Of a DNA stretch of 60,368 bases, positions 17,220 to 25,960 are shown one piece after another. Under the pieces are notes generated by a model. That model saw only the letters and a list, made by a program, of their open reading frames with translations, had not been told where the DNA came from and ran no database searches. The translations under genes were made by a program, and so were the position numbers. This DNA is from Bradyrhizobium sp. Gha (GTDB lineage Bacteria; Pseudomonadota; Alphaproteobacteria; Rhizobiales; Xanthobacteraceae), in assembly GCF_900113735.1 (NCBI RefSeq), contig NZ_FOQM01000044.1, positions 1 to 60,368 of the forward strand. The letters are read 5' to 3'. Positions within the stretch are counted from its first letter, which is position 1, and every line of letters begins with the position of its first letter.

Positions 17220-18137
17220 ATGCCAGAGGAAGCCGTCGCGGAACCGCCGCGCACCATCGAGGATCTCAGGGCACTCGCGCTCTCGGTCGGCCGCGACGAA
17301 GCAGGCTTTTCGCTCGGCGCCAAAGCGCATGATGTGTTCGCAAAACTGGTGGAAGCACCGGAACAGTCGGCGGTTCGCTCGATCTCGGAGCTTGCCGATC
17401 AGTTCGGCATCAATCCGTCGACGCTGACCAGACTGGCGAAACGTCTCGGCTTCGAAGGTTTCAGCGATTTCCAGGCGGTCTTCCGCAAGGCCATCGCTGA
17501 CGACCAGCAGTATTTCTATAGCCGCCAGGCCGGCCGACTCATGGCCGCGCCGTCCGCCGGCACGACGGAGGTCGAGGCGTTCACGCAGCTTGCCCGGGAA
17601 ACCGCAGCGAACGTTGACGGCTTCCTCGGACAACTGGACAGAGCCGCTCTGCAAGGCGCCACCAGGCTGCTGGCGACCGCTCATCGCGTTCGCGTCCATG
17701 GCGTTCGCCAATTCCATTCGCTGGCGAGCTTTCTCACTTATTGCCTGGGAATGGTGCGCTCGGACGTCGCGCTTCTGGACGCGCCGCGTCTCGGCGTCGC
17801 CGAGGCATTGTCACAGCTCGACCCGGATGACGTCGTCATCGTCGCCAGCTGCGCGCCCTATACCCGCAGCGTCGCGGAGGTGGCCCGGGTCGCAGCCTCG
17901 AACGGCCAGACGGTTATCGCGATTACGGATTCGAGGTCGTCACCACTGGTTCCTCCTGCCGCGCATGCTTTTTTCATCCCCCACGCAAGCAGCTTCTATT
18001 CGAACAGCATGGGCGCCTATGTCGTCTTCTGCGAGGCGCTGCTCAACCTCGTCGCCAGGGAATTGGGTGACAAGGCGCTAAACTCCCTGGCGGGTCGCGA
18101 GCGGCTGATCGCGGAGATGAACATCGAGGTTGGCTGA
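17220..18137 (+). CDS. MurR/RpiR family transcriptional regulator
   Basis: The protein has 305 residues. An RpiR helix-turn-helix (SISELADQFGINPSTLTRLAK) lies in the first 100 residues, and a SIS sugar-isomerase-like domain from about 150 to 290 senses a ligand. The ATG at 17220 has an AGGATCAGGG leader; a GTG at 17202 overlapping the previous stop is a second choice. It closes the glnHPQ-C45 group by position and probably regulates it. RpiR proteins beside amino-acid ABC operons are common in rhizobia. Confidence 0.9.
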   Translation: MPEEAVAEPPRTIEDLRALALSVGRDEAGFSLGAKAHDVFAKLVEAPEQSAVRSISELADQFGINPSTLTRLAKRLGFEGFSDFQAVFRKAIADDQQYFYSRQAGRLMAAPSAGTTEVEAFTQLARETAANVDGFLGQLDRAALQGATRLLATAHRVRVHGVRQFHSLASFLTYCLGMVRSDVALLDAPRLGVAEALSQLDPDDVVIVASCAPYTRSVAEVARVAASNGQTVIAITDSRSSPLVPPAAHAFFIPHASSFYSNSMGAYVVFCEALLNLVARELGDKALNSLAGRERLIAEMNIEVG

Positions 18138-18155
18138 CCGCAGGGCGGAGCGGCC

Positions 18156-18246
18156 GTAGGGCGGATTAGCGAAGCGTAATCCGCCATCCATCAGCGCGAC
18201 GTGGCGGGAGATGGCGATCACGCCTTGCGGCCAATCCGCCCTACAA
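18156..18246. repeat. Intergenic inverted repeat element (GGGCGGATT family)
   Basis: The left end reads TAGGGCGGATTAGCG followed by GTAATCCGCC, itself an inverted repeat. The right end reads CCAATCCGCCCTA, the reverse complement of the left edge. Elements of this TAGGGCGGATTA...TAATCCGCC type are scattered between genes in many proteobacteria. It lies between the convergent RpiR and AraC genes and could act as a bidirectional terminator. Confidence 0.6.
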
Positions 18247-18270
18247 GGCCCTCCGCACCGTCGAAGCGCG

Positions 18271-19149
18271 TTACTTCAGCGGCAGGAACAGCTCCGCGAC
18301 CGTCTCGTGCTCGGGCACGTCAGGAAAGAAGCTCAGCCGCTGGCAATAGATCGGGAAGTCGCGGGCTTCCTCGCCGCTGGCCGGAAGCCAGTCGCGATAC
18401 AGATAGAGTGCGGCCGGCTCCAAATTGTCGGTGTAGCCGACGACGCGCAGCACGGCGCAGCGTCCACCGGGAATTTCTCCGGCCTTGATCTCCTCGCTGT
18501 TCGCGTCGATCGGCTGGTCGGTGCCGACACAGAGGTCCGTGCTGTAATCGGCAGGCGACGCAGGATTGCGCTCCGAACGCCAGACATTGAAGGTCGGACT
18601 TATGCTGGGGTGCAGGCCGCGGGCCTTGCGCCACGCGATGAAGCGCTGGATTGTGGCCCCAAGCGTTGCCGGGCTCCCCCGATGCTCCATGATCGCCACC
18701 CGTGTGGTGGGCACCTCGCGGATCGTCACGTCGTTAGCCGTAAAAGTTCTCATGAGCTTGCTCCTTGCGATGTCGAGAGGCCCGAAGGCCGCAAGCCAGG
18801 ACTCCCAATCCGGCGCTTTCCGGAACGACGACGGCGATTGCCCGAACCGTTGCCGAAAGGCGCGGGCGAAAGCATCGGGCGCGTCGTATCCGGCATCCAT
18901 CGCGATGTCGGTGACATCAAGCGCATCCATGTAAGCCAGCTGATGCGACGCGCGCTTCATGCGGGCGAGCTGGACATAACGGTGCACCGACACCGCGAAG
19001 GTCGCCATGAACTGCCGGTGGAAATGGAACTTCGAGAAGGCCGCAACGCCGCTCAACGCGTCCAGGTCCAGATCAGCATCGAGATGCCGGTCGATATGAT
19101 CCAGCACCCGCCGCATCCGGGCCTGATAGTTTAGCAGTGCCGCCGTCAT
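18271..19149 (-). CDS. AraC family regulator with GyrI-like effector domain
   Basis: The protein has 292 residues. The N-terminal 110 form an AraC/XylS helix-turn-helix pair (HRQFMATFAVSVHRYVQL and DAFARAFRQRFGQSPSSFR). The C-terminal half (about 130-292) is a GyrI/BmrR-type ligand domain. This layout resembles Rob/SoxS-like multidrug regulators. The ATG at 19149 has a GGAGGGACG site just upstream; longer frames have none. No target gene is adjacent. Confidence 0.9.
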   Translation of the reverse strand: MTAALLNYQARMRRVLDHIDRHLDADLDLDALSGVAAFSKFHFHRQFMATFAVSVHRYVQLARMKRASHQLAYMDALDVTDIAMDAGYDAPDAFARAFRQRFGQSPSSFRKAPDWESWLAAFGPLDIARSKLMRTFTANDVTIREVPTTRVAIMEHRGSPATLGATIQRFIAWRKARGLHPSISPTFNVWRSERNPASPADYSTDLCVGTDQPIDANSEEIKAGEIPGGRCAVLRVVGYTDNLEPAALYLYRDWLPASGEEARDFPIYCQRLSFFPDVPEHETVAELFLPLK

Positions 19150-19249
19150 CGTCCCTCCTCCGTGGCGGCTCGAGTTAGGCGATCGTCGCCATCGCGCGCT
19201 CGACCGATCTTGCGGTTTTGCCATGCGACGGTGACTGGCGGAGAATTGG

Positions 19250-19684
19250 CTAGTTGGCCGCCGCAAATGCACGCATGAGGTTCGGCGTCGACCAGGACGC
19301 GACACCCGTACCGGCGAAATCGCGATCAGTCGTCCAGACGTCAGCATCGACGCTCAAGGCAAGCGCCAGCACGTGCGCGTCGCGCTCGGACCCGTTGCGG
19401 CTCGGCACGGCGTCACGAAGCGTCTCTTCGCATTGGCCAAGCATTGGCGCCAACGCTGCGACAGGAACGATCGTCAGCAACTCCGCCAAAGCGTCGAGCA
19501 CCTCGATGAGCTCCGGCCGCTGCAATCCCAATGCGATCCGCCGACGTGCTTCCTGCACAACACGGTCTGTCGTCACCAGAACCGCGCCTTCTACAGCCTT
19601 GAGGAGCGCACCGGAACTGCGGCCTCGAACTGCGGCAATCAGAATGGCTGCATCGATGACGATCGTGGACGACGGCCGTCTCAT
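19250..19684 (-). CDS. PIN domain toxin (VapC type) of TA pair 1
   Basis: This 144-residue PIN-domain ribonuclease has acidic residues in VIDAAILIAAV, in VVQEARRR, in SERDAHVLAL and in TTDRDF. VapC toxins cleave RNA and are held inactive by a bound antitoxin. The start overlaps the antitoxin stop (ATGA, 19681-19684), the usual TA layout. An upstream in-frame ATG at 19729 lies inside the antitoxin and is less likely. Confidence 0.8.
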   Translation of the reverse strand: MRRPSSTIVIDAAILIAAVRGRSSGALLKAVEGAVLVTTDRVVQEARRRIALGLQRPELIEVLDALAELLTIVPVAALAPMLGQCEETLRDAVPSRNGSERDAHVLALALSVDADVWTTDRDFAGTGVASWSTPNLMRAFAAAN

Positions 19685-19968
19685 GCCTTCGACTTGGCTG
19701 TCAAAGCCTTCACGGCCGCGACGGACCAATCGACCGGATCGACCTCGCCGAATTCAGCAAGCGCAGCGTCATCGGCAGCCGCGTCACGCTTCTTCGCCAG
19801 CCGCTCGGCGCGTGCCAGCACCGCGGCGAGCCGGTCCGGATCGGCCGCCTTGAGCGGGATGAGCAACCCGACTGTCCTCTCACCTGACTTGACCGGCGTC
19901 GGGCCGGGCAACGCGCCGATCGCCTCGCCGGAGATCTTCTGCAAATCGCGGATGCTGATGTGGCTCAT
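19681..19968 (-). CDS. Phd-like antitoxin of TA pair 1
   Basis: This 95-residue protein has an N-terminal Phd/YefM-like DNA-binding part (ISIRDLQKISGEAI, then GLLIPL) and a helical, charged C-terminal tail that would wrap the toxin. It lies directly upstream of the PIN gene with a 4-bp overlap. An 8-bp-arm palindrome (19973-19994) just before the start supports autorepression. The start at 19968 is preferred over the ATG at 19974, which lies inside the palindrome. Confidence 0.78.
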   Translation of the reverse strand: MSHISIRDLQKISGEAIGALPGPTPVKSGERTVGLLIPLKAADPDRLAAVLARAERLAKKRDAAADDAALAEFGEVDPVDWSVAAVKALTAKSKA

Positions 19969-19972
19969 AGTC

Positions 19973-19994
19973 ATTACATACGACCATATGTAAT
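19973..19994. promoter_or_regulatory. Operator of TA pair 1 (ATTACATA-N6-TATGTAAT)
   Basis: Perfect 8-bp arms ATTACATA and TATGTAAT, separated by CGACCA, sit immediately before the antitoxin start. This is where the antitoxin-toxin complex would bind to repress its own operon. The sequence is seen; the binding is inferred. Confidence 0.7.
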
Positions 19995-20074
19995 CCCACG
20001 CAAGTGCGCAGGATTCGGTTACACAACCACGCACAATTGCTCACGCCCACCCATCGACAGCCAACCCGGCTGCC

Positions 20075-20710
20075 CTATCCGCGCTTTTTCCTCTTGGCTG
20101 TCGCCGCAGGCGCGCCGGCTTTTCGGGGGTGAAGTGTTTCGCCACGGGCCAGCATGGCGACGAATTTCGTGATCCGTTCCGCCCGTGTTTCCGGACGTTT
20201 TGCGTCATTCACTCGGTAGATGATGGAGTAGCGGTTCGCGCGATCCAGGTCCTCGAAGAATGCCGCAGCCGACTTGTTGCGCGTGAGCGCCGCGACCAGA
20301 TCTGCCGGCACTTCGGCCTTTCCCTGCGAGGCGTAGGCGCCGGCCCACCGCCCATCGGCTTTTGCGGCCTCGATCTCCGCGAGCCCGGCCGGCCGGATCC
20401 GGCCTTGTGCCAGCAACTGATCGGCCGCATCACGGTTCTTCTGAGACCAACGACTTCCTCGCCGACGGGGCGTCATGCGGACCAGGAAATGCGCGTCATC
20501 GAACGGTGCCAGTTGACCGTCGATCCAGCCGCAGCAGAGCGCGGCCTCTATCGCGTCCTGTTTGGTGATGGTCGTCCTGGCCGCCCCAGCCCTGGATAAT
20601 TTGAGCCAGCATCCGGCGGACGTTCGAGGCTCGGCGGACATGTAAGCCTCGAATTTCGCCAAGCTTCGAAAAGTCAGGATCGGTTCCGATTTTTCAGCGG
20701 TGCGTGCCAT
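20075..20710 (-). CDS. YdeI/OmpD-associated family protein
   Basis: This 211-residue protein has the family core WLKLSRAGAARTTITKQDAI, then CCGWIDGQ and the pair MTPRRRGSRWSQKN. The middle AEVPADLVAALTRNKSAAAFFE is also characteristic, and the tail is basic (AKRKKRG). YdeI-like proteins have been linked to envelope stress and bacteriocin protection, but their biochemistry is unclear. It appears to stand alone between the two toxin-antitoxin loci. Confidence 0.85.
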   Translation of the reverse strand: MARTAEKSEPILTFRSLAKFEAYMSAEPRTSAGCWLKLSRAGAARTTITKQDAIEAALCCGWIDGQLAPFDDAHFLVRMTPRRRGSRWSQKNRDAADQLLAQGRIRPAGLAEIEAAKADGRWAGAYASQGKAEVPADLVAALTRNKSAAAFFEDLDRANRYSIIYRVNDAKRPETRAERITKFVAMLARGETLHPRKAGAPAATAKRKKRG

Positions 20711-20724
20711 CGTTCATACCGCCA

Positions 20725-20997
20725 TCAACGCCTTTGCCAGCGCCCCTCCGGCACAAAATCGGCCACAGGCGCCTGCGGATCGATCTTGCCCGTTACGGTG
20801 GGCACGAGCTGGCGGATGTTGCTCCAGGCCCAGCGCAGTTCGGGGAAATTGCGGAAGGAGCCGTCCTGGAATGTGATGGTGCGGTCGGGGGATGGCGGGA
20901 AGTCGCGCATATAGCCCAGGGTTTGGGGGTCGGTGGAAGTGGCGGACGCGGGTGGTTGGACGGCGTTGGGCGGGACAGACATCAACACTGGCTCCAA
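20725..20997 (-). pseudogene. N-terminal remnant of a beta-lactamase-type serine hydrolase
   Basis: The 90-residue frame carries FPPSPDRTITFQDGSF and then RNFPELRWAWSNIRQLVPT. I recall this as the beginning of a class-C beta-lactamase-like serine hydrolase of Bradyrhizobium. The frame stops soon after, with none of the SxxK or later motifs, so only the first fifth of the gene remains. The assignment rests on recall of the N-terminal pattern. Confidence 0.4.
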
Positions 20998-21059
20998 AGA
21001 AACGATGCGGATGTCGTAGCATGGGCGAGCGACGGAAGCGCTGGGGGCCTGCGGAACAA

Positions 21060-21497
21060 TCAGGATCGCGGCAATTCACTAAAGGGATCGAGCACGGGCA
21101 CACCGAGCGGTTTGAAGTGCCTGACGTTGCGGGACAGGATCGTCAGCGCGTGCTGGCGCGCCGTCGCAGCAATGATGATATCGGCAAATCCGGGCGCATG
21201 CCCCTTCCCGCGAGCGCGGTCCGATAGCTCCCCCGCGAACCGCGCGGCCGCGGTGTCGAATGCCAGGATCCGGTCGCCATAAAGATGCAACACGGCGTCA
21301 AGCCATTGAGCCAAGTCCTCGCTCCTGCGCGTGGCCTTCTCGCGTCGCAGCTTGGTTATCCCGTCCTCGACCTCCGCAATTGTCACTACGGACAAGAACA
21401 GGGAGTCGGATTGCGCGTCCATCCATTCGACCAGCGCCTGGGGCCTCGGCCGGTTCGGCGAGACCGCGGATATGACGTTGGTATCAATGAGGTACAC
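21060..21497 (-). CDS. PIN domain toxin (VapC/FitB-like) of TA pair 2
   Basis: This 145-residue PIN-domain protein has the N-terminal signature MYLIDTNVIS, the acidic AEVEDGI, the FADIIIAATA acidic motif and the FitB-like ending LSRNVRHF. It should be an Mg2+-dependent ribonuclease toxin. It lies 3 bp after its antitoxin in the same direction. Confidence 0.9.
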   Translation of the reverse strand: MYLIDTNVISAVSPNRPRPQALVEWMDAQSDSLFLSVVTIAEVEDGITKLRREKATRRSEDLAQWLDAVLHLYGDRILAFDTAAARFAGELSDRARGKGHAPGFADIIIAATARQHALTILSRNVRHFKPLGVPVLDPFSELPRS

Positions 21498-21500
21498 GTC

Positions 21501-21743
21501 TCAGAAATCGGCCTTGCGCACCCTGGACCGATTGCGCGCCGGCAAATCGCCCGCGCTCACGGGAGTCGCCATCAACAGACGCCCGAAGCTCGGAACCTGC
21601 GATAGCCGCCTCCACTCGTCGTAACTCAGGACCACCGCCTGTTTCTTGCCATGGCGCGTGATCACGGCAGGCTTACCGTCGATAGCTTCGTCGACGACTG
21701 TGGAGAGATTGGCCTTAGCATCACGAAGCTGGATTTCGCGCAT
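21501..21743 (-). CDS. Phd/YefM family antitoxin of TA pair 2
   Basis: This 80-residue protein has the Phd pattern EIQLRDAKANLSTVVDEA, then PAVITRHGKKQAVVLSYDEW. The C-terminal tail is short and basic and would contact the toxin. The ATG at 21743 is immediately downstream of a long palindrome (21746-21782), so expression is probably autoregulated. Confidence 0.9.
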   Translation of the reverse strand: MREIQLRDAKANLSTVVDEAIDGKPAVITRHGKKQAVVLSYDEWRRLSQVPSFGRLLMATPVSAGDLPARNRSRVRKADF

Positions 21744-21745
21744 AG

Positions 21746-21782
21746 GCTTACCCTTATGACTACAGTAGTCATAAAGGTAAGC
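21746..21782. promoter_or_regulatory. 37-bp near-perfect palindromic operator of TA pair 2
   Basis: The inner arms TTATGACTAC and GTAGTCATAA flank a single A at 21764; the outer arms GCTTACC and GGTAAGC extend the symmetry, broken only by one C:A pair. The palindrome abuts the antitoxin start and should bind several antitoxin dimers. The upstream neighbour's stop codon begins at its right edge. Confidence 0.8.
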
Positions 21783-21901
21783 TAGCCAAATTTCAAGTCG
21801 GCTTGAGCGTACTCGCCTTGGAGCGCTTTGATGCGATCTTTCCAGAAGTCGAATATCTCGCTTCTTGACGGAAGATTGTCGACGTAATGGCCTCGTGCCA
21901 T
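21782..21901 (-). pseudogene. 39-codon N-terminal gene remnant with strong ribosome-binding site
   Basis: A GGAGG site lies 5 bases before an ATG at 21901. The frame encodes MARGHYVDNLPSRSEIFDFW and then 19 more residues to a stop at 21782, at the very edge of the toxin-antitoxin operator. The sequence looks like the beginning of a normal soluble protein rather than a complete peptide. I infer that arrival of the TA locus cut an older gene. The parent family is not recognised. Confidence 0.45.
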
Positions 21902-21992
21902 GGCAAGCCTCCATTGCCCGCCAACCTCCCCGGCTGGTTTGACAATGGATCAGAATTGCGGCTTTGGGCGGACGGCAGCCAATGGCCTCCCC

Positions 21993-22010
21993 CTACTCCC
22001 ACTCGATTGT
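21993..22010 (-). other. guaA 3'-end-like sequence, candidate attachment site remnant
   Basis: On the minus strand the 18 bases read ACAATCGAGTGGGAGTAG, which encodes Thr-Ile-Glu-Trp-Glu-stop, the conserved end of GMP synthase (PPGTIEWE). No other part of guaA is present. The 3' end of guaA is a known integration site for genomic islands, whose insertion duplicates this tail. The low-GC gene-poor DNA to the right fits an island edge. No integrase gene is in the window. Confidence 0.4.
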
Positions 22011-22702
22011 TTTAAACCCAGCTAGACACTTGATCTGGCTGGTTTTTTTGTCACTCGCTGCACGGGAAGCCGACGCCCAGACCGTCAAAAAGTTACGGTG
22101 TTGATTTCAAAAGGAAACTCGAGCCGAAATTTTTTTTGTGGTTTCAGCATCAATCGAGACCAATCGCGCCTTTGAACCAAATTACGTGGCTTGGTGAGCG
22201 TCAGAGCAGATCCCAAAAACTACCGTCATGCGCCCTGCCTCAGACTTCGTTCGGCACACCAACCTGACGTCATGACCTAATGCGCGTGCCCGCTCGACGG
22301 CCAAGGACGATGGGAACGATCCGAACCGATTCAACGCTGACCGGCCGTGGCTTTATTGCTGGATATTTAGAAGCCACCAGCGCCCGCCGATCACGGCCTT
22401 CAATGTCCTTTTGTCCTTTCTGAGGTGAATGATAATGAATGTCAGCCAGCCACCGATCGCAAATCACTTGCTTTCAATGCTGTAGCCGCGGATGCAGATA
22501 AGCTTTGGGCCTCCGGCCCTTCTGTACGATCCAACGCGCTGCGAAACTCCATTAGTGAAGACGCAATGGATTTTGGACTTCTACCAGGATAAGCCAAGCT
22601 CGCTACGGTCAGAATTCTCAACGCGAACGACCCAAGCGTCCGGCGTCGGCGAATGCTGCCGACGTCGACATTGCACGCTTCGGCGTTCGTCTCCTCTCTG
22701 GG
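22011..22702. other. Gene-poor, lower-GC stretch
   Basis: About 690 bp with no frame that I can assign. It begins next to the guaA-like tail with AAACCCAGC...GGCTGGTTTTTTT (22013-22048), a weak stem followed by a T run, and continues with A/T runs unlike the flanking genes. It ends at the stop of the amidohydrolase gene. It is probably eroded island DNA. Confidence 0.45.
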
Positions 22703-24406
22703 TCAGCGTTGAAAGACGAGTTTGCCTCCGACCAGCGTGATGTCCGCCTTGATGTCTTTGATCTGCTCTTCCGGAATGGCCATGTAGTCCGCGGAAAGGA
22801 CCGTGAGGTCTGCAAGCTTGCCCGGCTGTATCGTACCCTTGCGTTCTTCGTCGAACGTGTAGCGCGAAGCTGCCGACGTGTAGAGACGGAGCGCCTGTTC
22901 GCGACTGATAGCTTCCGCGGCGCCGTACACGCTTCCATTGGGATCTTTCCGCGTCACCATGATGTACATGTTGAGGAACGGGTTGATCGGGTTGACGGGG
23001 AAGTCAGTTCCGGCGCCGAGGCTGTCCAGCCCCATTTTTTCGATCAAGGTCTTGGTCGGCACGGCGCGATCGGCGGTCGGCCGTCCCAGGAAGCGCTCGA
23101 CGGTGGCGGCCTTATCCCACATGAAGACGTTCTGGAAATCGACCCTGACCCCCAGCTTGTGGGCGCGCTCCATCTGCTCGGGCCTGATCAGACTCGCGTG
23201 AATGAGAACGAAACGACGGTCCCGGATGGACCTTTCCTTGTCGGCAGCTTCGAAAGCATCGAGCACCTGGTCGATACCGAGATCGCCGACGACGTGCACG
23301 CCTACACGCCAACCGTAGCGATTGCAGATCGAGACAAGTTGCATGAGCCGTTCGGGCGTTTGCTGGGCGATGCCATGGTAGTCATCGTGCGAGTCCGGAT
23401 AGACATCGCGCATTAGCGCCGTCTTCAGGGTCATGCCGCCATCGTAGAAGATCTTGATGCCAGCGAACTTGACCCAGTCGTCGCCAAAGCCTGACGAAGC
23501 TCCATTGCCCGACATGATCGCCTCCCATGCGGTCAGCTCGGCGGGCGGCTCGGGTCTGAACATCAATCCCGTCCGCAACGTCGCTTGTCCGGACGCGGCG
23601 ATCTTTTGCAGTGTGCGGACGTCGCGCGCTTCCGTGGCGCCTTCGACCGCGCTCGTGATCCCGAAGCTGTTCAGTGCCCCCTCCGCGAGCGTGAACTGCC
23701 TGATTTCGTCGTCTTCGGTCCACGGCGGAACAGCCTTCTCGCCCCGGTCGATCGCCGTCTCGACGAGCACGCCCGTCAGTTCACCGGCGGCGTCGCGCTC
23801 GAAGGAACCGCCGCTCGGGTTCGCGGTGGTTTTGTCGACCCCTGCCTTCTGCAGGGCCATCGTGTTCGCCATGGAAAAATGACCGACGGTCCGCAGATAG
23901 ACCGGATTGTCGGGGGCGACGCGGTCGATCTCCTGCCTCGTTAGATACCGTTTCTCGGCGAGTTGCGACGGCGGGTGCCACGCGCCGCCCACAATCCAGT
24001 CGCCCGGCTTCTTCTTGGCCACGAACGTCTTGATCGCCTCGAGCGCTTCGGCGACCGTCTTGGCGCGGCTCATGTTGACGACATAGTCGGCGAGACCGGC
24101 CGCCTTGAAGTGAGCGTGAGTATCGATGAGGCCGGGAATCACGGTCTTGCCGGACACGTCGAGCACTTGCGTGCGCGCTCCGGCGAGCGCGCGGATGGAT
24201 GCGCTGCTACCGGTTGCGAGAATTTTTCCGTCCCGAACGGCGATCGCCTCGGTCACGCTGGATCGTTCGTCGAGGGTCAGAACTTTTCCGTTGACGAGGA
24301 CGAGATCGGGCGAGTTGACATCTCCTTGCTGGGCAGCAGCGGGCGCTGCGCCCGCGAATAGAATTCCTGCACCGAGCATCGCGAGCGCCGCCGACCTGCA
24401 GACCAT
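22703..24406 (-). CDS. Amidohydrolase family protein (YtcJ-like), exported
   Basis: This 567-residue protein has a signal peptide (about residues 1-25, ending AAAQ). The amidohydrolase barrel follows with GLIDTHAHFKA as the first metal motif, HVVGDLGIDQ, HASLIRPEQ and the late Asp motif GAGTDFPVNP. It ends with the small beta domain IQPGKLADLTVLS. YtcJ-like enzymes hydrolyse amide or imine bonds in varied compounds. The gene reads leftward and appears to be transcribed alone. The substrate is unknown. Confidence 0.9.
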   Translation of the reverse strand: MVCRSAALAMLGAGILFAGAAPAAAQQGDVNSPDLVLVNGKVLTLDERSSVTEAIAVRDGKILATGSSASIRALAGARTQVLDVSGKTVIPGLIDTHAHFKAAGLADYVVNMSRAKTVAEALEAIKTFVAKKKPGDWIVGGAWHPPSQLAEKRYLTRQEIDRVAPDNPVYLRTVGHFSMANTMALQKAGVDKTTANPSGGSFERDAAGELTGVLVETAIDRGEKAVPPWTEDDEIRQFTLAEGALNSFGITSAVEGATEARDVRTLQKIAASGQATLRTGLMFRPEPPAELTAWEAIMSGNGASSGFGDDWVKFAGIKIFYDGGMTLKTALMRDVYPDSHDDYHGIAQQTPERLMQLVSICNRYGWRVGVHVVGDLGIDQVLDAFEAADKERSIRDRRFVLIHASLIRPEQMERAHKLGVRVDFQNVFMWDKAATVERFLGRPTADRAVPTKTLIEKMGLDSLGAGTDFPVNPINPFLNMYIMVTRKDPNGSVYGAAEAISREQALRLYTSAASRYTFDEERKGTIQPGKLADLTVLSADYMAIPEEQIKDIKADITLVGGKLVFQR

Positions 24407-24500
24407 TCCAACCTCCCTATCGTTGTGTTCAATAGACGAACATCTTCCCTTGTCCCGATGATACCCCGCCTGTCGAAGCGGTCCACCGATTCAGGTTCGT

Positions 24501-24608
24501 TCACGCCGCGATCGTTACGCCCCCATCTCCGACGACGATCGAACCGGTCGAGAATGGATTGCAGGCGAGAAAGAGGACCGCGTTCGCGATGTCCAATGAC
24601 TCGCCGAA
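24501..24608 (-). pseudogene. C-terminal remnant of a short-chain dehydrogenase
   Basis: Read leftward from about 24608, the frame gives GESLDIANAVLFLACNPF followed by STGSIVVGDGGVTIAA and a TGA at 24501. This is the standard C-terminal strand and helix of an SDR, but nothing of the Rossmann fold lies upstream, where the frame soon stops. It is a deletion remnant between the amidohydrolase and the binding-protein gene. Confidence 0.6.
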
Positions 24609-24746
24609 GATTCGGCTGCTTTGGCGCGAACGCGTCGAGGACGAGCCTTGGCACGAATGGCTTCACGAGGTACTCCGGCGCGCCACGGGAGAGCTCTGGC
24701 ACGGCCGCTAGCGGCCGGCCCCGCTTGGCCACACTATCGGCGGCCC

Positions 24747-25930
24747 TCATTGCGCGGCCATGGTACCGGACATCGGAACCCAGCGCTCGCCGTCGAAACG
24801 CTGCGGGCGCAGCGACGTGATCAGGCGATAATCATCCGGGCTGGTGTTGACGGTGATGCCCGGGATCAGGCCCGGCAGCGCCACGTTCTTCAGTGCAGTG
24901 GCCTGCTTCATGATGTTCTGCCGGGACAGATCGTTACCGCAGGCCTCGAGGACTTTGGTCATCAGAACGGCGATATTCCATCCGGTGAAGTTGAGTTGAT
25001 CCTCGATGTCGCCGTCGGGATAGTACTTCTTCATGAACGCCAGCCATTCCAGATAGGCCGGATCGTTGGCCCATTCGGGATCGCCGACCGATTTGGTTGG
25101 CGTCGCAGAGATCGCTCCCTTGGCGTTGTCGAGCCCGGCCGGCTTGAGGATCGTCGGCACGAAGTTGCTGCCGATCGGCAGGAACTGCTGCGCGCGCCAG
25201 CCGAGCTCGCCCGCTTTGCGGATCGCCTGCGAGGTAAATTTGCCGGTGGACGCATTGAGGAAGACGTTGCTTTGGTGCTCGCCAGCGCCACGACCTGCGA
25301 GTCGACTGTGGGCGATGTGACTTCGTAAGGCGACGTCGCGACAATCTCGGCCTTGGGATCGAGCCGGGCAAGTTCGGCCTTGAAGCTGCGAAGATATTCG
25401 CGGCCGTAGTCGTCGTTCTGGTACAACACGGCGACGCGCGCACCGGGCGTGTGCTCTGCCACCAACCGCGCGTAGATCGCAGCCTCAGTGCTGAACAGCG
25501 TCATCCCCGAGATCGTATAGGGACTGGTCTTCGGATCGGCAAAGCGCTCGCTGGCCGCGAACACGAACAGCTGAGGGATCTTCTTGGCGTTGAGATATTT
25601 CTGCACCGCGGCGTTCTGCGCCGTTCCCATGCTGCCAAAGATCGCAACCGCCTCATCATTCTCGATCAGCCTGCGCGTCTGCTCCACCGCCTTCGGCGGG
25701 CTGTAGCCATCATCGAGGGAGATCAGCTTGACCTTGTGGCCATTGATGCCGCCACGATCGTTGATCATCTGGAAATAGCGGGTCTGTACCTTGCCGACGG
25801 CGCTCAGGGCCGACGCCGGCCCGCTATATGGCATGGTCTGTCCGAGAACCAATTCAGTATCGGCCGCTCCGGCCGAACCGCAAGCAGACAGTGCAACTGC
25901 CAACACCAATGTTGCGCCAAGTCCGCGCAT
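24747..25930 (-). pseudogene. Branched-chain amino-acid-type ABC substrate-binding protein, frameshifted
   Basis: The N-terminal part (from ATG 25930, with GGAGGGACGGAG upstream) has a lipoprotein-like signal and the LivJ-type pattern (VLGQTMPYSGPAS, RGGINGHKVKLISLDDGY). After VVALASTKA the frame is lost near 25270; the continuation VFLNASTGKFTSQAIRKAGE is in the next frame to 24747. The total of 1184 nt is one short of a multiple of three, so a single deleted base explains it. Such proteins bind aromatic acids in catabolic clusters. A palindrome between -35 and -10 boxes lies upstream. No permease or ATPase genes are near. Confidence 0.8.
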
Positions 25931-25960
25931 GCGCTCCGTCCCTCCATTTTTCTTACCTGG

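Noticed and set aside
18156..18246. Insertion sequence or CRISPR-like repeat
   Set aside because: No transposase frame and only one unit; it is a short intergenic inverted-repeat element.
22013..22048. Stem followed by a T run near the guaA-like tail, as a terminator
   Set aside because: Only a 5-bp perfect stem (CCAGC/GCTGG) with a long loop; too weak to list as a terminator.
24277..24750. 157-codon minus-strand frame upstream of the amidohydrolase
   Set aside because: Arg-rich with no recognisable fold; it overlaps both the amidohydrolase start and the SDR remnant, which lies in another frame.
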